Positions 34,530 to 45,992 of a DNA stretch of 64,000 nucleotides are shown one piece after another (position 1 is the first letter of the stretch; each line of letters starts with the position of its first letter). Location: positions 1 through 64,000 of the forward strand of contig JAANBB010000055.1 in assembly GCA_014621425.1 (NCBI GenBank), written 5' to 3'. Below the pieces are notes generated by a model. The model made no database searches. It saw only the letters and a list, made by a program, of their open reading frames with translations, and was not told the origin of the DNA. Origin of the DNA: Cylindrodendrum hubeiense. Its lineage: Eukaryota; Ascomycota; Sordariomycetes; Hypocreales; Nectriaceae. Made by a program: the position numbers and the translations under genes.

Positions 34530-34796
34530 GATGATGGGCTGAAAACGAAGGATTGGGATGAGTATAGGATTGAAGAGATCAGGTCCATCTGGGAAACTGA
34601 GACGGATAGTTATAGGAGAACGACATGAGAGTTTACACTGAAGTTCCGGAGATGAAGAAACCATTACGGTACCTATGTAAAATGGCAAAGTCTATTCATT
34701 AAATCATCAAGTCTATCAAATACACGGTCCCTCTATGAATGGGACCATGGGGGTATATACTCTTTTTACCTGTTGTCTCAAGCCGCAAACTCTCTT

Positions 34797-35549
34797 CTAG
34801 TTGCTCGTCGAACTCTCTCGCTCATGTAGTTCCTTTAACCGCTTCTCCTGCTTCATGAACTCTCGGATCCCTACTGGTACACTGTCAAAGACATCCTTGG
34901 CCCAGAGGTCCTTGGCGATCTTGGGATCGGCCGCATCGGGGGTCCAGTTGGACTCGGAGCCGCCACCGTCGTCGTCGACGGACCCGGCAATCTTGGCGAG
35001 TGCCTTCTGCGCCTGGGTGTTCTTGAGCGCCCAATCCTCCATCTCCTCGCGGAAATTCTCCCACACGCAGTTGACGCACCCGCTCATGCAGCAGTTGTCG
35101 GGCTCTTCGGGCTTGGGCGGCACGAGGATGCCGCCGATGTACGTCGACTGCGACTTCTTGCTGGCGAGGCGGGTGGCCATCTCTTCGGGAGTGAGCACGC
35201 GCGAGCCGAAGATGTTGCGCACACGGTCTTCGGGCGTTTGCTCCGCTGGACTGGATTCGGCTTTGGCTGTGCTTGTGGGCGCGGGCGAGGCCGCAGAGGT
35301 GTCGGGCTTTGAGTTGCCGGCCGGTTGCTTTTTGGGAGGCGGGACCTCAGGGTTGGTTGAGTTGGGCAGCTCGTTGGGTCTTTGCCGTGGAGACGGCGCA
35401 TTAAGGATGCTCTCGTAGTAGGGTCCCAGCGGGGTTCGTTGCGGCCACTCCTCCACAGCGGCCTTTGATGCGCTCGCGAAGGCCCGAGTGCTTGTAGCCG
35501 AGGACCACAAGGGCCGCAACCGAGGGGCCAATCGTGCGGGGATTGACAT
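34797..35549 (-). CDS. Mitochondrial oxidoreductase-like (OXLD1-type) protein
   Basis: A single exon of 250 residues from the ATG at 35549. An in-frame ATG at 35648 is less likely, because M-S-I-P-A-R-L-A-P-R-L-R-P-L starts a good mitochondrial targeting peptide (Arg/Ser/Ala-rich, no acids). A Pro/Ser-rich linker follows, then the conserved block P-P-K-P-E-E-P-D-N-C-C-M-S-G-C-V-N-C-V-W-E-N-F at about residues 140-165. The cysteine pattern CCxSGCxxCV defines the oxidoreductase-like family. Its biochemical role is not settled, and despite the name no cofactor-binding fold is evident. It is divergent from the kinetochore-like gene. Confidence 0.78.
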   Translation of the reverse strand: MSIPARLAPRLRPLWSSATSTRAFASASKAAVEEWPQRTPLGPYYESILNAPSPRQRPNELPNSTNPEVPPPKKQPAGNSKPDTSAASPAPTSTAKAESSPAEQTPEDRVRNIFGSRVLTPEEMATRLASKKSQSTYIGGILVPPKPEEPDNCCMSGCVNCVWENFREEMEDWALKNTQAQKALAKIAGSVDDDGGGSESNWTPDAADPKIAKDLWAKDVFDSVPVGIREFMKQEKRLKELHERESSTSN

Positions 35550-36155
35550 GATTGGAGAGAAGGAGGCGAGACAAAAGCGAAGGGTTATCGTGAGGGACTT
35601 CGGGGCGGGTTGGTTGTGTGTTGAGTTGAAAGTGGCGATCCGGCTCAACGGGACCTTAGAAACTTCTTGGAGTCGTGACTCGGAATTCCGTCACATTGCC
35701 TCGGACGTCATCGGGCGGGATGACCAATGCGGCCTAGAATCTTGGTGGGCAGGGGTACGTACCCGGAGCCTGCAAAGGACCATCACGTGAGCTGGCATAT
35801 CACATGTTTTCGCGTCACTTACCGAAAGTTGGCAAGAAAGGGCGTTTTCTGCTTGGAACAATAATTGCCAGATGATTGAGCGATGGATGTCACTGCGATT
35901 GCATGTCTTGGATGAACCCCTTGCATTTAAGGAACCTTCGACAGTCAGCGTCCCTCAGTGGCTTGTCTCGGCCGTGGCCAGCCAAATTCGGCAGGCGGTG
36001 AGGCCCACCTCTAGACGCGACTGGGTCCATGTAAACAATCGCCCAATGCGACACCGCTAGCGAGACGCCGTCATAGCTTCAACTGAGTGTTAGAGAGTCG
36101 ACGAAGTGCAAGACATGACAGAAACCTGAGAAAAATAACAACACATAATTCGGCA
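35550..36155. other. Divergent promoter region
   Basis: 600 bp between the mitochondrial protein and the kinetochore-like gene, which are transcribed away from each other. No repeat or RNA gene recognised. Confidence 0.5.
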
Positions 36156-38189
36156 ATGGAGGAGTCGGCACCAAAGCGGCGACGCACATCGCCTCGCACC
36201 TCACTCGACATCCCCGGTGAATCAACGACGCCCACATCTCCCGATACCGCCGCCGCAGCGCGACGAAAGCGCCCATCCTTCGCATCACCGACCAAAGCAA
36301 GCCTTGCACGTCACGACCCCGAAATCCTCGAGCGACGAAGATCCGCATCCCCTCAGAAAAGCCCAAATGCCCGCCGCACCTTGCCGCAACCCCCTAGAGA
36401 TGAGCCTGTTGAGCAGAGCCCGTCGGAGCTCTTGGCAATGCGCCTGGCGAACAGCGTATTGGCGAGCGACGTGGGCAGGACCGACGACGCGGAACCAACA
36501 CCCGACACGGGGCGATCAATTCGACGCGCAATAGGTGGAATGGCATTGGCGGCGAGGCGAACGCCTAACAGGCCAAACCCTCGCCCATTGCCGCCACCTG
36601 CTTCCGACGACGAGGAAGATGCCAACCCGTTCCTTGGCCGTGTTCTGCGGCGATCTCCTCAGCCCAACGCGCCTGGCCTCCCTTCTGCATCGATGCCCGG
36701 GTCAGAGCCAGAGCTTGAGTCCGAAATTCCCGAGCCAGAGCTTCCGCCTTCTGTACCCGATGTCGTGTCGTCAACTCCGCCCCGAGGGATCCACTCGAGC
36801 CCGTTGCGATGGCGGGAGAAAAGCAAGCCTAAGAGCTCTCCCCTTAAGCAACCACCCGTTCGAATATCTGAGAATCAGAGCTTTCCGTCAAAGAGCATCT
36901 CCCGGCCGTTGTTTGGAAGAGAAGGTGCACGGGCGACTGCGCCTGTTGAAGAGCCAGTTGCCAACCCCAGGAAACCCCGTGTCTTTGACCCAAACGCGAC
37001 GAAGAAGGAGGAGAGAGATGCCTTGCGAAAAGAGATTGAGGAGCTGAGGAGGGACTTGGGAACAGCGCAAACGGAGAACCAGCGCATCAGGGTTATGCAG
37101 AAATCAGGCCGGGTGTTGGCACCTTCTGATCCGGACAAGGTCATCGATCTTGTACAGCGTCAACATGTCGCGGAAGATTCCCGGTCACGACTCACGTCAT
37201 CTCAACAACTGGTCAAGATGGCACTGAATCCCATTGGCTTGCTTCCATTTGGAAAGCCGCCGCCGTCCGCGCCCCTGCTGTCAAGCAACAAGGAAGAAGA
37301 GGAGAGAGAGGATATCAATATCAGGTCTCACCATCCCGTACCGATGACAGCCGCGGAAGAACTGCCCTATCTGGAGTTGTTCAGCCCCTTTTCACTTACG
37401 TCGAGCCTCTCAGTCCTACCCAAAGAGCCAGGCCAGCCACTACGACAGGTACATTCGATCACTCTACGATCCCGCGAGTCCCCTGGGATATTCACGGCAC
37501 GGATTGAAATGATGGTCAGTGCCATGGACCTAACGATTCTCGATCTGAAGGTGGTCGCCCTGGAACCCGCCGCAAAGGCCGAACTGGGACCATTTATCGA
37601 AAAAATCTGCGCCGGCGACTGCAACCGAACTATGGAACGCAATGTCGGTATTCTGTCATGGGCCATGGGGGAGTGGATTCGAGTTGCGATGGAGCGTGCG
37701 GTTTTCTGGTGCCAGTTGGAGAAGGGCCTGGGATCGAAGGGTGCAGTGCTTGAAGCAGCAGGGAAAATGCGAACACGGAAATCAAGACGGAGGAAGGATG
37801 ATGAAGAGGATGAAGAAACTCCAGAAGACGGCGACACCATCAAAAGGTCAGATCTCATACGATATCTGGGCCAACAGTGGTTTGAGGTGTCAATTCCCGA
37901 CGGCGGCCTGGGAACTGCTGTACGGCTGGAGTGGAAGACTGAGTTCGACTGGACAGGAGAGGCCCAGATTAAGCTGGGCGTTATGGTTGGCGTTCCGGGG
38001 AAATGTGAGTTCCCGTACTGATGCTGCTCTGCTACCGCATACTGACTTCATATCATAGGGCATCGAATGGACGAGCGGGGGGCACTCGGTGATATACCCA
38101 AGCTGTTTGCAGAACTGGTGGAGGGTGGAGAAAAGCCCGAGACGGCAGTCCGGACTATTGTAGCATTGGTAGCTGGAGACGTGGCATGA
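36156..38189 (+). CDS. Probable CENP-O/Mcm21-like kinetochore protein
   Basis: Exons 36156-38004 and 38059-38189 (intron 54 bp) give 659 residues. The N-terminal half is disordered and basic with S-P-motifs (K-R-R-R-T-S-P-R, R-R-K-R-P-S-F-A-S-P-T-K-A). A short coiled coil lies near 285-310 (E-E-R-D-A-L-R-K-E-I-E-E-L-R-R). The C-terminal half is a folded domain with L-P-Y-L-E-L-F-S-P-F and I-T-L-R-S-R-E-S-P-G-I-F-T-A-R-I-E-M. I recall similar blocks in filamentous-fungal Cenp-O proteins of the inner kinetochore COMA/CCAN complex, but this is from memory and not tested. The last 43 residues come from the second exon. It could instead be another chromatin-associated protein. Confidence 0.6.
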
Positions 38190-38463
38190 TTTGCGGTGAT
38201 GGGCACGAACCGAGATGCGAAAGGATGATCAACTTCATGACGTGGGCAAGGGCTGCCCCGCAGAGGAGGGTTCAGTGGCGCGAGGCGCATTGTATGTACG
38301 AGCGAGTTCACATAGAGCAAGATACCAAAACGAGTACGACTGTGATTAAATGTATTTGGCCAAATGTTAGATTAGGGCCTGGATGTGCCTGTAGTATCTT
38401 ACACTCCGTTCTTTTCTCTATGTCCATTAGATTCCTGTGTCTGTCGCAGCACGCGCGTGCCGT

Positions 38464-38864
38464 TTAGTCGACATCGACACCCAGCTTGCGCAGGTCGACC
38501 TTGGCCTCGTCGATCTCCGCCATCAGCTCCTTGTGAGCATCGGGGACGTCGTTGAAGGTCAGGATGCCGAATCCGAGGCGGAAGAGGAGGTATGCGCCGA
38601 ACGAGACGAGGGCCCAGAAGGGGAGCTGTTGGGTTACGGTTAGCTAGTCTGCAGCCAGATCGGGGCCGAAAGCAGAAGGGACGCACCACAGGGACAATCT
38701 GCTCCTGGACCACGGGAGGGAGAGGGATGAGCTCGAGGAAGAGGGCGAGGTAGAGCTGCGAGGCAGGGTTAGCGAATCGTCCGTCGTTTTCGCTTCAGGA
38801 GAGAGCTGCTGCGTACGGAGGAGACGAGGAGGGCGAGGGAGATGGTCTGCTGGGCGCGAGTCAT
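38464..38864 (-). CDS. DPM3: Dolichol-phosphate mannosyltransferase subunit 3
   Basis: Minus-strand exons 38864-38817, 38755-38687 and 38625-38464, with two 61 bp GT-AG introns, give 92 residues, the normal DPM3 size. The start is M-T-R-A-Q-Q-T. Two membrane helices follow (L-A-L-L-V-S-S-L-Y-L-A-L-F-L and F-W-A-L-V-S-F-G-A-Y-L-L-F). The conserved cytosolic tail is I-L-T-F-N-D-V-P-D-A, then E-L-M-A-E-I-D-E-A-K-V-D-L-R-K-L-G-V. DPM3 anchors and stabilises the DPM1 catalytic subunit in the ER membrane, supplying Dol-P-Man for N-glycans, O-mannosylation and GPI anchors. None of the exons stands out as a long frame, so the gene is easily missed. It converges on the kinetochore-like gene with 274 bp between stops. 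Confidence 0.92.
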
Positions 38865-39409
38865 GGCTGCGGGCGTGGTTGACGGCAAGTCAAGGTCGTG
38901 GAAGGAGAGGCGGGAGAGAACGAGGGCGCGCAGGCGGACGGATGGCGAGGTCGAAGGCACAGGTTGCGATGCGATTATCTGGCATGTGCTCGCTGAGGAG
39001 ACGTGTAAGGTGTGTCAGGGGGGCGCGTCTGGTGGTGGGAAATTTCGGATGACTAAGGAACCGGAGGTGGGCGGGTAGCCATACCTGCACCGGCCCCAGT
39101 GCAAATAAGACCACGTGACTTCCTGCGCCGGTGCAAATAAGATCCAATTCTCAACAGGGAACGGAATCGTTGATGTATGAGGAAGACGGGCGGGCTGGGA
39201 ACTGTATTTATTCATTATTAGTAATAGGCCGCAGAATAAACTGGTTTTTACTTTTTACTGTAAAAGGCCCCGCTGGTGTTGCTAATCCAATGCAAATCTA
39301 TCCAATTTAGAGACGAACCAAGATACCCAGCCTGGCTACACCTTGGCTCAATTGCCAACACCGAGATGCTATGAATCAACTGGTGGCAAAGAAACTCAAA
39401 TTAAACGCT
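38865..39409. other. DPM3 upstream region with dispersed repeat
   Basis: 545 bp upstream of DPM3. About half of it is the dispersed repeat at 39021-39283, starting only about 155 bp before the DPM3 start codon. The remainder shows nothing recognisable. Confidence 0.5.
39021..39283 (+). mobile_element. Dispersed repeat copy 2, non-autonomous element fragment
   Basis: About 260 bp closely matching 59857-60081, from GGGCGCGTCTGGTGG to GCTGGTGTTGCT. It contains two adjacent copies of the GTGCAAATAAGA end motif (39084-39110 and 39122-39142), where the other copy has one. No coding capacity. Confidence 0.75.
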
Positions 39410-39831
39410 CTAAGTCAAGGTGATATGTAGCTGTGCTCCCGACTCATCTCGACCGTGGCCAGTCCTCTGCTGTTGCAGCTTGTGATCCTCCTTGAGCCAT
39501 TCCTTGGCGTGTACAGGGTGGGCACTTCCTGCACGGCTTTGCCATCTAGGTACATCTTGAAGGCAAGGCCTTTGGAGTCGTGATAGAATACCTAGTAGGT
39601 GAGTCTGGTCAGCATTCAAAGCATGTTATAATGGCTGATGGCGTCAGAACCCACCGCCGTGCCAACATAAATGGCTTGGCCAGCGTTTCCGGTGTCTCCC
39701 AGGAACGAGCCGAGCCCAATGAAGAAATCGAGGTTTTTGGGCAAGAGCTCGTGAAGATACCACGCCGCATCGATTCTTGGTTTTGTAATAGTCTGCCAGT
39801 CTTCGTATGCGGCAAGCTCGAAGGGTTTGTC
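39410..39831 (-). pseudogene. Unrecognised gene remnant or 3' exons
   Basis: Minus-strand exons 39831-39655 and 39591-39410, joined by a 63 bp GTGGGT...CTAG intron, read as a coherent protein (D-K-P-F-E-L-A-A-Y-E-D-W-Q-T-I, I-D-A-A-W-Y-L-H-E-L-L, Q-A-I-Y-V-G-T-A joined to V-F-Y-H-D-S-K-G-L). After L-Y-T-P the spliced frame turns into unconvincing sequence, while the adjacent frame gives K-E-W-L-K-E-D-H-K-L-Q-Q-Q, so one base may be missing near 39500. The 5' end is unclear: an AG acceptor precedes 39831, and a possible exon with D-I-K-Y-S-F-G-L-E-G lies near 40020-40100. I do not recognise the family. It is either a decayed gene or the end of a multi-exon one. Confidence 0.4.
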
Positions 39832-40312
39832 CTATTCCCCGCGGGGCGTCAGAAACTGCTCCTAAGACGTTGATTGACAGTCGTGATACAATATTTACTT
39901 AGACTGAGTAACAGGGCGCTATGAATGACGCCTCAGACTGGTGGAAGGTTTCTGATGGGCTATAGAGCATGTTGCAGCTCTTCGCGCAACCCGACATTGC
40001 ATGTAAGGGCCCTAATCGTCACCCTCGAGGCCGAAAGAGTATTTAATGTCGCGGACGCCCTCGCTGAGAGACTCATCGCCTTGTGGGCTAATGCACGAAC
40101 AGACCATCTGTGGAAATGAGTGGTCGTCTATAGTACTATTTAGCTAGGCGAATTAAGCCATACAGCGAACTTCTATCTTCGCCTAGGCTTAAGCACATCA
40201 CTATCACGGGGCCCCAACCATGGTCGAGAGCGTCATTGGCACGACGGAGGGCTCATGACGACAAGGAAGATGAGTTCTTCTAAGGAAATAGCTAAGACTA
40301 CCCCATCCGGTT
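39832..40312. other. Region downstream of the MDR transporter
   Basis: 480 bp with no firm gene. It may hold an upstream exon of the remnant at 39410-39831 (near 40020-40100, minus strand). Confidence 0.35.
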
Positions 40313-43300
40313 TCAGTTATCCAACGCCTGTAACCTTGCCATATTATGGTATACTCCTCGCTTTTCCATCAGCGATGCATGCGTCCCCGATTCAATCACG
40401 GTGCCCGACTGAAATACATATATACAATCAGCATGAATAATGCTGCTCAGTCTATGTGCGACAGCAATAGTAGTTCGCCCTTGTCTGGCCGACTCAAGGG
40501 CGGCCTGGACATGGGCTTCTGACTCCGAATCAAGCTTTGACGTAGCCTCGTCGAGGAGCAGCACGCGCGGTCGACGAATGAGCGCCCGTGCAAGACTGAT
40601 GCGCTGGCGCTGACCGCCGCTTAGACTTGAACCACCTTTTCCGATATTGGTGTCTAGACCTTCACTACACAGGTTTTATTTGAGTGTCAGCAGTCTGCTA
40701 TTGGTGGTGCGATTCTGGTGTAGTGAACGGGGCTTACGGTAACGACGACACCAGATCATGGATGTTAGCTTCTTTGCATGCCTCCATTATCCTTTCCTCT
40801 GTAGGTGTATCAGCTGGATCTAGGCCCAGGGAGATGTTCTCTCGGACCGTGCCTTCAAAAAGGCCAATTTCTTGGCTCACGAAGCCAATGTTGCGACGAT
40901 AGGCTTCAAGGTCCAATGAGGTGATATTTGCGCCATCGAGACGGATCTCTCCGTTCGTGGGCGAATAAAAACGTTCAATCAGTGATAAAAGCGATGTCTT
41001 GCCGCAGCCGCTGGGCCCGACGAACGCAACGTACTGACCTGGTTTGATGGACAGTGAGATGTTTTGCAAGACTATGTGAGACGGCCGAGATGGATAAGCA
41101 AAGGTAACGTTGCTGAGCTCTAGGCTGCCTTCTCCGCTGGGAAGCTTCTCCTTGTCTGCGGTGTCACTGTCGGCTTTGGACCTGTCAAGGACGGATTGGA
41201 GGCGATACGCAGCAGCCTGAGCTTTGGCGATCTCAGAAGCCTGTCCGAAGGCTGCGGCAGCGCTCTGTGTCGCGAACATGACCTCAACAAAGCAGACCCA
41301 GAGTTGCAGCACAGTGTACTCCATGTTCGCCAGCAGCCGGGTGCCGTACCACAAGATGAAGGCCATGACGGCGAAGAACAGGGAAACAGATGGCGTATAC
41401 AGGGCCGAAATCCACAGGAAGAACCTGGTATTGGAAATCCGCTGACGAGCCAGAAGACTGTGGTAGGAGTCGAGGATGTGCGACTCACTCGTCAGCGCTG
41501 CAATAGTACGAATCGTCCCGATCGCCTCGCGCGCCTGCGCCGCCGACGCCTCGTGGGTTGCTCGCGCACGCTGTTGTACGAGAAGCAGCAGGTAAATGCG
41601 CAGAAAGCCGCAAAACAACAAGATTGGTATGGTAGACGTTGCTACAAGACCGAGCTTCCATCCATAGCCAATCGCAATGCCAATGGCAATTAAATTGGTC
41701 GTGAGGACCGAAACAAAGGTGCCGATGACCTGGCTGCAGACGAAGCCGAGGGCCACGGGATCATTGTTCAACAATGTGACAAGTGAGCCGATGGAGGGCT
41801 GACGATCAAAGAAAGTATTATCTTGACGCATAAGGAGATTGAACACGCGCTCCTTTAGCTCGTACGTCAGAGCGCGGGAAAGACGACCATAGGCGTAGGC
41901 TTGGAGGGAATTGGACATGAGGAGCACGCCGAAGAGGATGAAGTACATAGCGCTCCAAAAATTCGCGTCGTCACGCAGCTTGTGGAATTGAGGCGGTGGG
42001 AGGGAGAGAGTCTGGATGCCGTGGGCGAGAAATATAACGTGAACTGGAGTTCCGGCTCCGGTGATGATGCTGGCCACGAGGCCGAGGAGGATGAGGTGCC
42101 AGCGCTTGCGGTTGGATTTGAGGACGAAAGAGAAGAGGGACCAGACGGACACTCTTCCATCCCTGTCTTCAGCCTCAATGGAATGCGATTCCAGTGCCTC
42201 GGATGAGAGATTGAGATCCGTAGTAGGTTGGGAGGATTCTGCTGCCGCAGCCTTCTCGCTCTTGACCGTAACGGAATCATCGCCAGATTGCCTGGTCGCG
42301 TCGGCTCCCGTTATCTCATCAATCGTGTCAGGAGAGCCTCCGAGAGACTGAAGATTGACAAGAGAGAAATATGTGTCCTGGTGCTCCATGAGCTGTTCGT
42401 GCGTACCCTCCTCGACGATAGTCCCGTCACCCATTACGACAATTTTGTCCGCATGCCGAACTGTCGCGAGACGGTGAGCGATGACGATCACAGTCCTGCC
42501 CCCAGCAGCGAGATCAAGCGTGTCTTGTACTTGCTTCTCTGCCATCGTGTCCAGCGCTGAAGTCGGCTCGTCTAGCAGTAGGAGGGTCGGTTTACGTATA
42601 AGGGCCCTACTAATGGCGATGCGTTGTCGCTGGCCGCCTGATAGAGACTTGCCGCCTTCGCGCAACACCGTGTCAAACTTATCGGGGAGCAAGCTAATGA
42701 AGTCGTACGCGCCGGCATCTTTGGCTGCTTGCACCACCAGCTCGGTAATCTCTGCTTCCGAAAGAGATTCCAACGATGGTCCGATAAGACCACGGGCGAT
42801 GTTGTCACGCACAGTAGCGGTGAACAGAACAGATTCTTGATCGACCAAAGCCGTCTGTTCGCGCAGCCAGCGCGGGTTGATGGTTTGTATAGATCGTCCA
42901 TCAAGCAAGATTTCACCACTCGTCGGCTCGTAGAAGCGCTCGAGAAGATTGATGATGCTGCTTTTCCCAGAGCCAGACGCGCCGACAATAGCGGTCGTTT
43001 TGTTCGCTGGGACGCTGAAGCTCAAGTCCTGGAGGACATTGGCGCCGGGTCGCGTAGGGTATGTGAATGTGACATTTTTGAACTCAATGTCGCCGATGAG
43101 CTCCTCAGGCTTGAGGCCATCCTCTGAAAAAGGGTTGACCTTGCCCTCTCCGTCCCGGTCGATAGTGCTGAAGACCTCGGCGCCGGCTGTGATGCCGGAG
43201 GCGATGGTGGCGACGATGGGGGAGAGAGTCACCAATGTGAAAATGCCAATCAGGATGGACAGAATTACGGTTGATACAGAGGAGGAATCAGTAGAGAGGT

Positions 43301-44522
43301 CAACGATATATCGCGAGCCCCGCCAGAGATCGAGACCGACGTTCAGCATGACTATGGCCATGAAACCGCCGATCAGCAGACCAGTGAATAGTCGCGCTCT
43401 GAAACCGAACCGGACCCCTTCTTGGACGTGTTTTTGGAACTTGAGCGCCAGCAGCTTGTACGCACCGAGTGCCTTGACGACGTTGATCGAAGACAGAGCT
43501 TCTTCCGACACATTCGCGGCCTGTGCATTCGCATAACTTGCCTTTGCGGTATTCACAGCCACGGCGCGTCCGCAAAATACCAGAGTCAGCATAACGGCGA
43601 TCAGAGACGACATAGCGATGAGCGCAAGCTTCCAGTAGGCAGTGATGGAAACAACAATCGATGCAATGACGGTGCTGATTGCCATAGTCATCAGAACCGC
43701 CTTATCCGAGATCGAGCTTTCCATCTGGTGAATGCCCTCCGTGATGACGGACATAGCCTTGCCTGCGCCGATGCCATCCAGCCCACCGACACTGTGCTCC
43801 AGCAGCGCGCGCAGGTACTTCTCCCGCGTTGTCTGCGCGACATGATCGCCGACGGAGAGGAAGCCCAGGACAGCGAGGTAGACGGCGACGAGCTGGCCGG
43901 CGCCGAGGTAGAGGAAGTAGACGGGGTAGCGGGCGACATCGCTGCGGAACTGGTCTGGGGTGGTCTCGCCGGCGGAGAACTTGCGGACGTCTGCAATGGC
44001 GTCGCCGATGAATATCTAATGGCCTTTCGCTTAGTATGGTACTCGATGATGAGGGTTTTGGTGATTAGAGGAAGAGGAAGCGGGTACCGTGATGAGAGGG
44101 AGAGCAGTGCCGGCGGCGATGGCGCAGAGGGCTGAGAAGAGGAGGATGAGTCGGTCGAGGGGGGAGGCATAGCGGAACAGCGACAGGTAACCTATTCTCT
44201 TCTTCTTCTCTTTGGTGTCTGGATGCTGCTCTTTTACCTCCTTCGCTGTTGCTATTTGTTTAGATTGTACCTCAGCCTGCGCCTCTGGTTGAGCTTCCGA
44301 GCGAGCTTCCGGTGCTTCTGCTTGAACGTCTGACTGAGGTTCTATTTGTGTTGGCTCGACCTCTGTCAATTTCGATACCTTTTCTCGCATCGGATCTTGC
44401 TCTACTGTAGCTTCCTGAGACCCATCAAGATGATTCTCTGCCTCGCGTTCTGGGGCGCCAGTAACTGCGGGCGCCTCTAGTGTGGCTTGCTGTTCGCCCG
44501 GCTCAGTTGTTTGCCTGTCCAT
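40313..44522 (-). CDS. Full-length MDR-type (ABCB) ABC transporter
   Basis: Minus-strand exons 44522-44088, 44015-40738 and 40664-40313 (introns of 72 and 73 bp) give 1354 residues arranged TMD1-NBD1-TMD2-NBD2. An acidic, Gln/Glu/Ala-rich cytosolic start of about 110 residues precedes the first membrane domain. NBD1 has [21 protein letters not shown] and [15 protein letters not shown]2 has [21 protein letters not shown] and [11 protein letters not shown], completed only after splicing intron 2. Both ATP sites look intact. B-type full transporters export hydrophobic compounds and metabolites across the plasma membrane. The gene lies 1.5 kb from the glycosyltransferase on the same strand and may export the local product. 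The chosen start (M-D-R-Q-T-T-E) gives the usual hydrophilic N-terminus. Confidence 0.92.
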
Positions 44523-45992
44523 TTTGGCGGTTAGAAGCGCTGTAGCAATAAACAATACAGAGAAGAACGACGCAAACCCCCCTCGAAGAAAGGCATTAGA
44601 ACAGGGAGGAGACTACAAGTGTCCTGGCACGGTGCTGGTCGATACCGGAGACCTCGGGCTACTCCCGCGTAAGTGACAAAGAGAGCTGTATTCATCGGGT
44701 AACCTACGGTCCCGGTCTAATCGCTCGAAATACGACAAATAAAACCAAGAATATGCATAGATAAGCGCAGAGAACCTTTTTCTTCGCAGCCCGCCATAAG
44801 CACTACTGGAAAAAGGTCAGCAATGCGGTGTGTGTCTACCGTTACATTTTGAGAGACACCCCCCGGTCGACAGCCCGCCCCGGCACTGATCTTACATAGT
44901 AGGTGAGCGGCACGGCCCGTCTATCGCACCCCGGTTCTTCCCTACCGGGCGTGACGCGGCTCACACGAAACCCCAGCGGAATTGAAGTTTCCGCCTCTTG
45001 CGTGTGCTGGCGTATAGGCTAAAGCTGTATCAGAGAGTTCACATTAGCCTATGGGGGCGTTTCCGCAAGGCTGAGAGGGTGAGACAAGCATATTGGCACT
45101 GAAGATACACGCCTCACGACTCCTTCGAAGGATTCGATCCTTGGTGCAGTGGCGAGGCGGCGGTTCAGCGTTGCATTGCAGGAGTATAAGTATAAGGTCA
45201 GCGTGGAGGAGCGAGGAGAAGTCTAACAGGGTGATGGAGTGGCGTGCGAGCTGAAGCTCTGGCTGGTCGCGGTGATAATAACACACCTTGATACAAGGCT
45301 ATGGTAAGATAGAGACGGAAGTCTCATCTCGAATGGTTGCTCCAATCGTTTCTCAAGGCTATCCACTTTTGGAGTGTGGGGAAGACCTTCATTGTTGGCA
45401 GCTATCACCAAACTTGTTTAGACATTATCTTCATCTGCCTATCCTAGCCTGTCTTCGGCAAGTTCCCGTATAAGCGTTGTCAGCTACAGTCCTTTTGCAA
45501 CGTGCGGGCGTCATTTTGCCTCGCTGGTCTGGGAACGAGGCGAATACGAAAACCTGACAAATGAACATATAATCAGTATCTTGCGTGCTATGTGGCAGAA
45601 GAGGTGGAATCGATGCATTAGGGTTACACGCGAAATATGGGGCTCAGGACCCTTGTCGTTGATATACATATCGTGGTGCGCTAATCTACGGCGTCTCTGT
45701 TATCCGATGCCTAAACAAGCGCCCGGGGAGGTGGGATCTTGGCCCCGCCATCGTTGCAATCATGCAGGGACCGGGGTGGGATCTTGGCCGCCCCCGCCAT
45801 CGTTGCAATCATACAGGGAGTGAATATGCAAACAGTTCAAAATCGATCATCTCCAGACCATGCGGTCCCCCACGTAAGTCCACCAGTAGAATCACATGTG
45901 TAGGGCTGAGATTGATCATCTTGTCCACGTAAAGACACGTTTTTGTATTACAGAAAATCAAAGTTGAGGTTACGGTTACATTCTCCGACACC
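44523..45992. other. Intergenic region between MDR transporter and glycosyltransferase
   Basis: 1.5 kb without a gene. It holds the two-copy repeat at 45731-45820. The rest shows no recognised signal. Confidence 0.45.
45731..45820 (+). repeat. Two-copy direct repeat
   Basis: Two adjacent copies of about 45 bp sharing GTGGGATCTTGGCC and CCCGCCATCGTTGCAATCAT. They differ by a few bases and a small insertion. It lies about 170 bp beyond the 3' end of the glycosyltransferase gene. Confidence 0.75.

Noticed and set aside
42949..44135. Plus-strand frames of 195 and 237 codons opposite the MDR transporter
   Set aside because: Shadows of NBD1 and TMD1 coding sequence.
45110..45160. GATTCGATCC word as a tRNA hint
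   Set aside because: Flanking bases do not pair as a TPsiC arm or acceptor stem.
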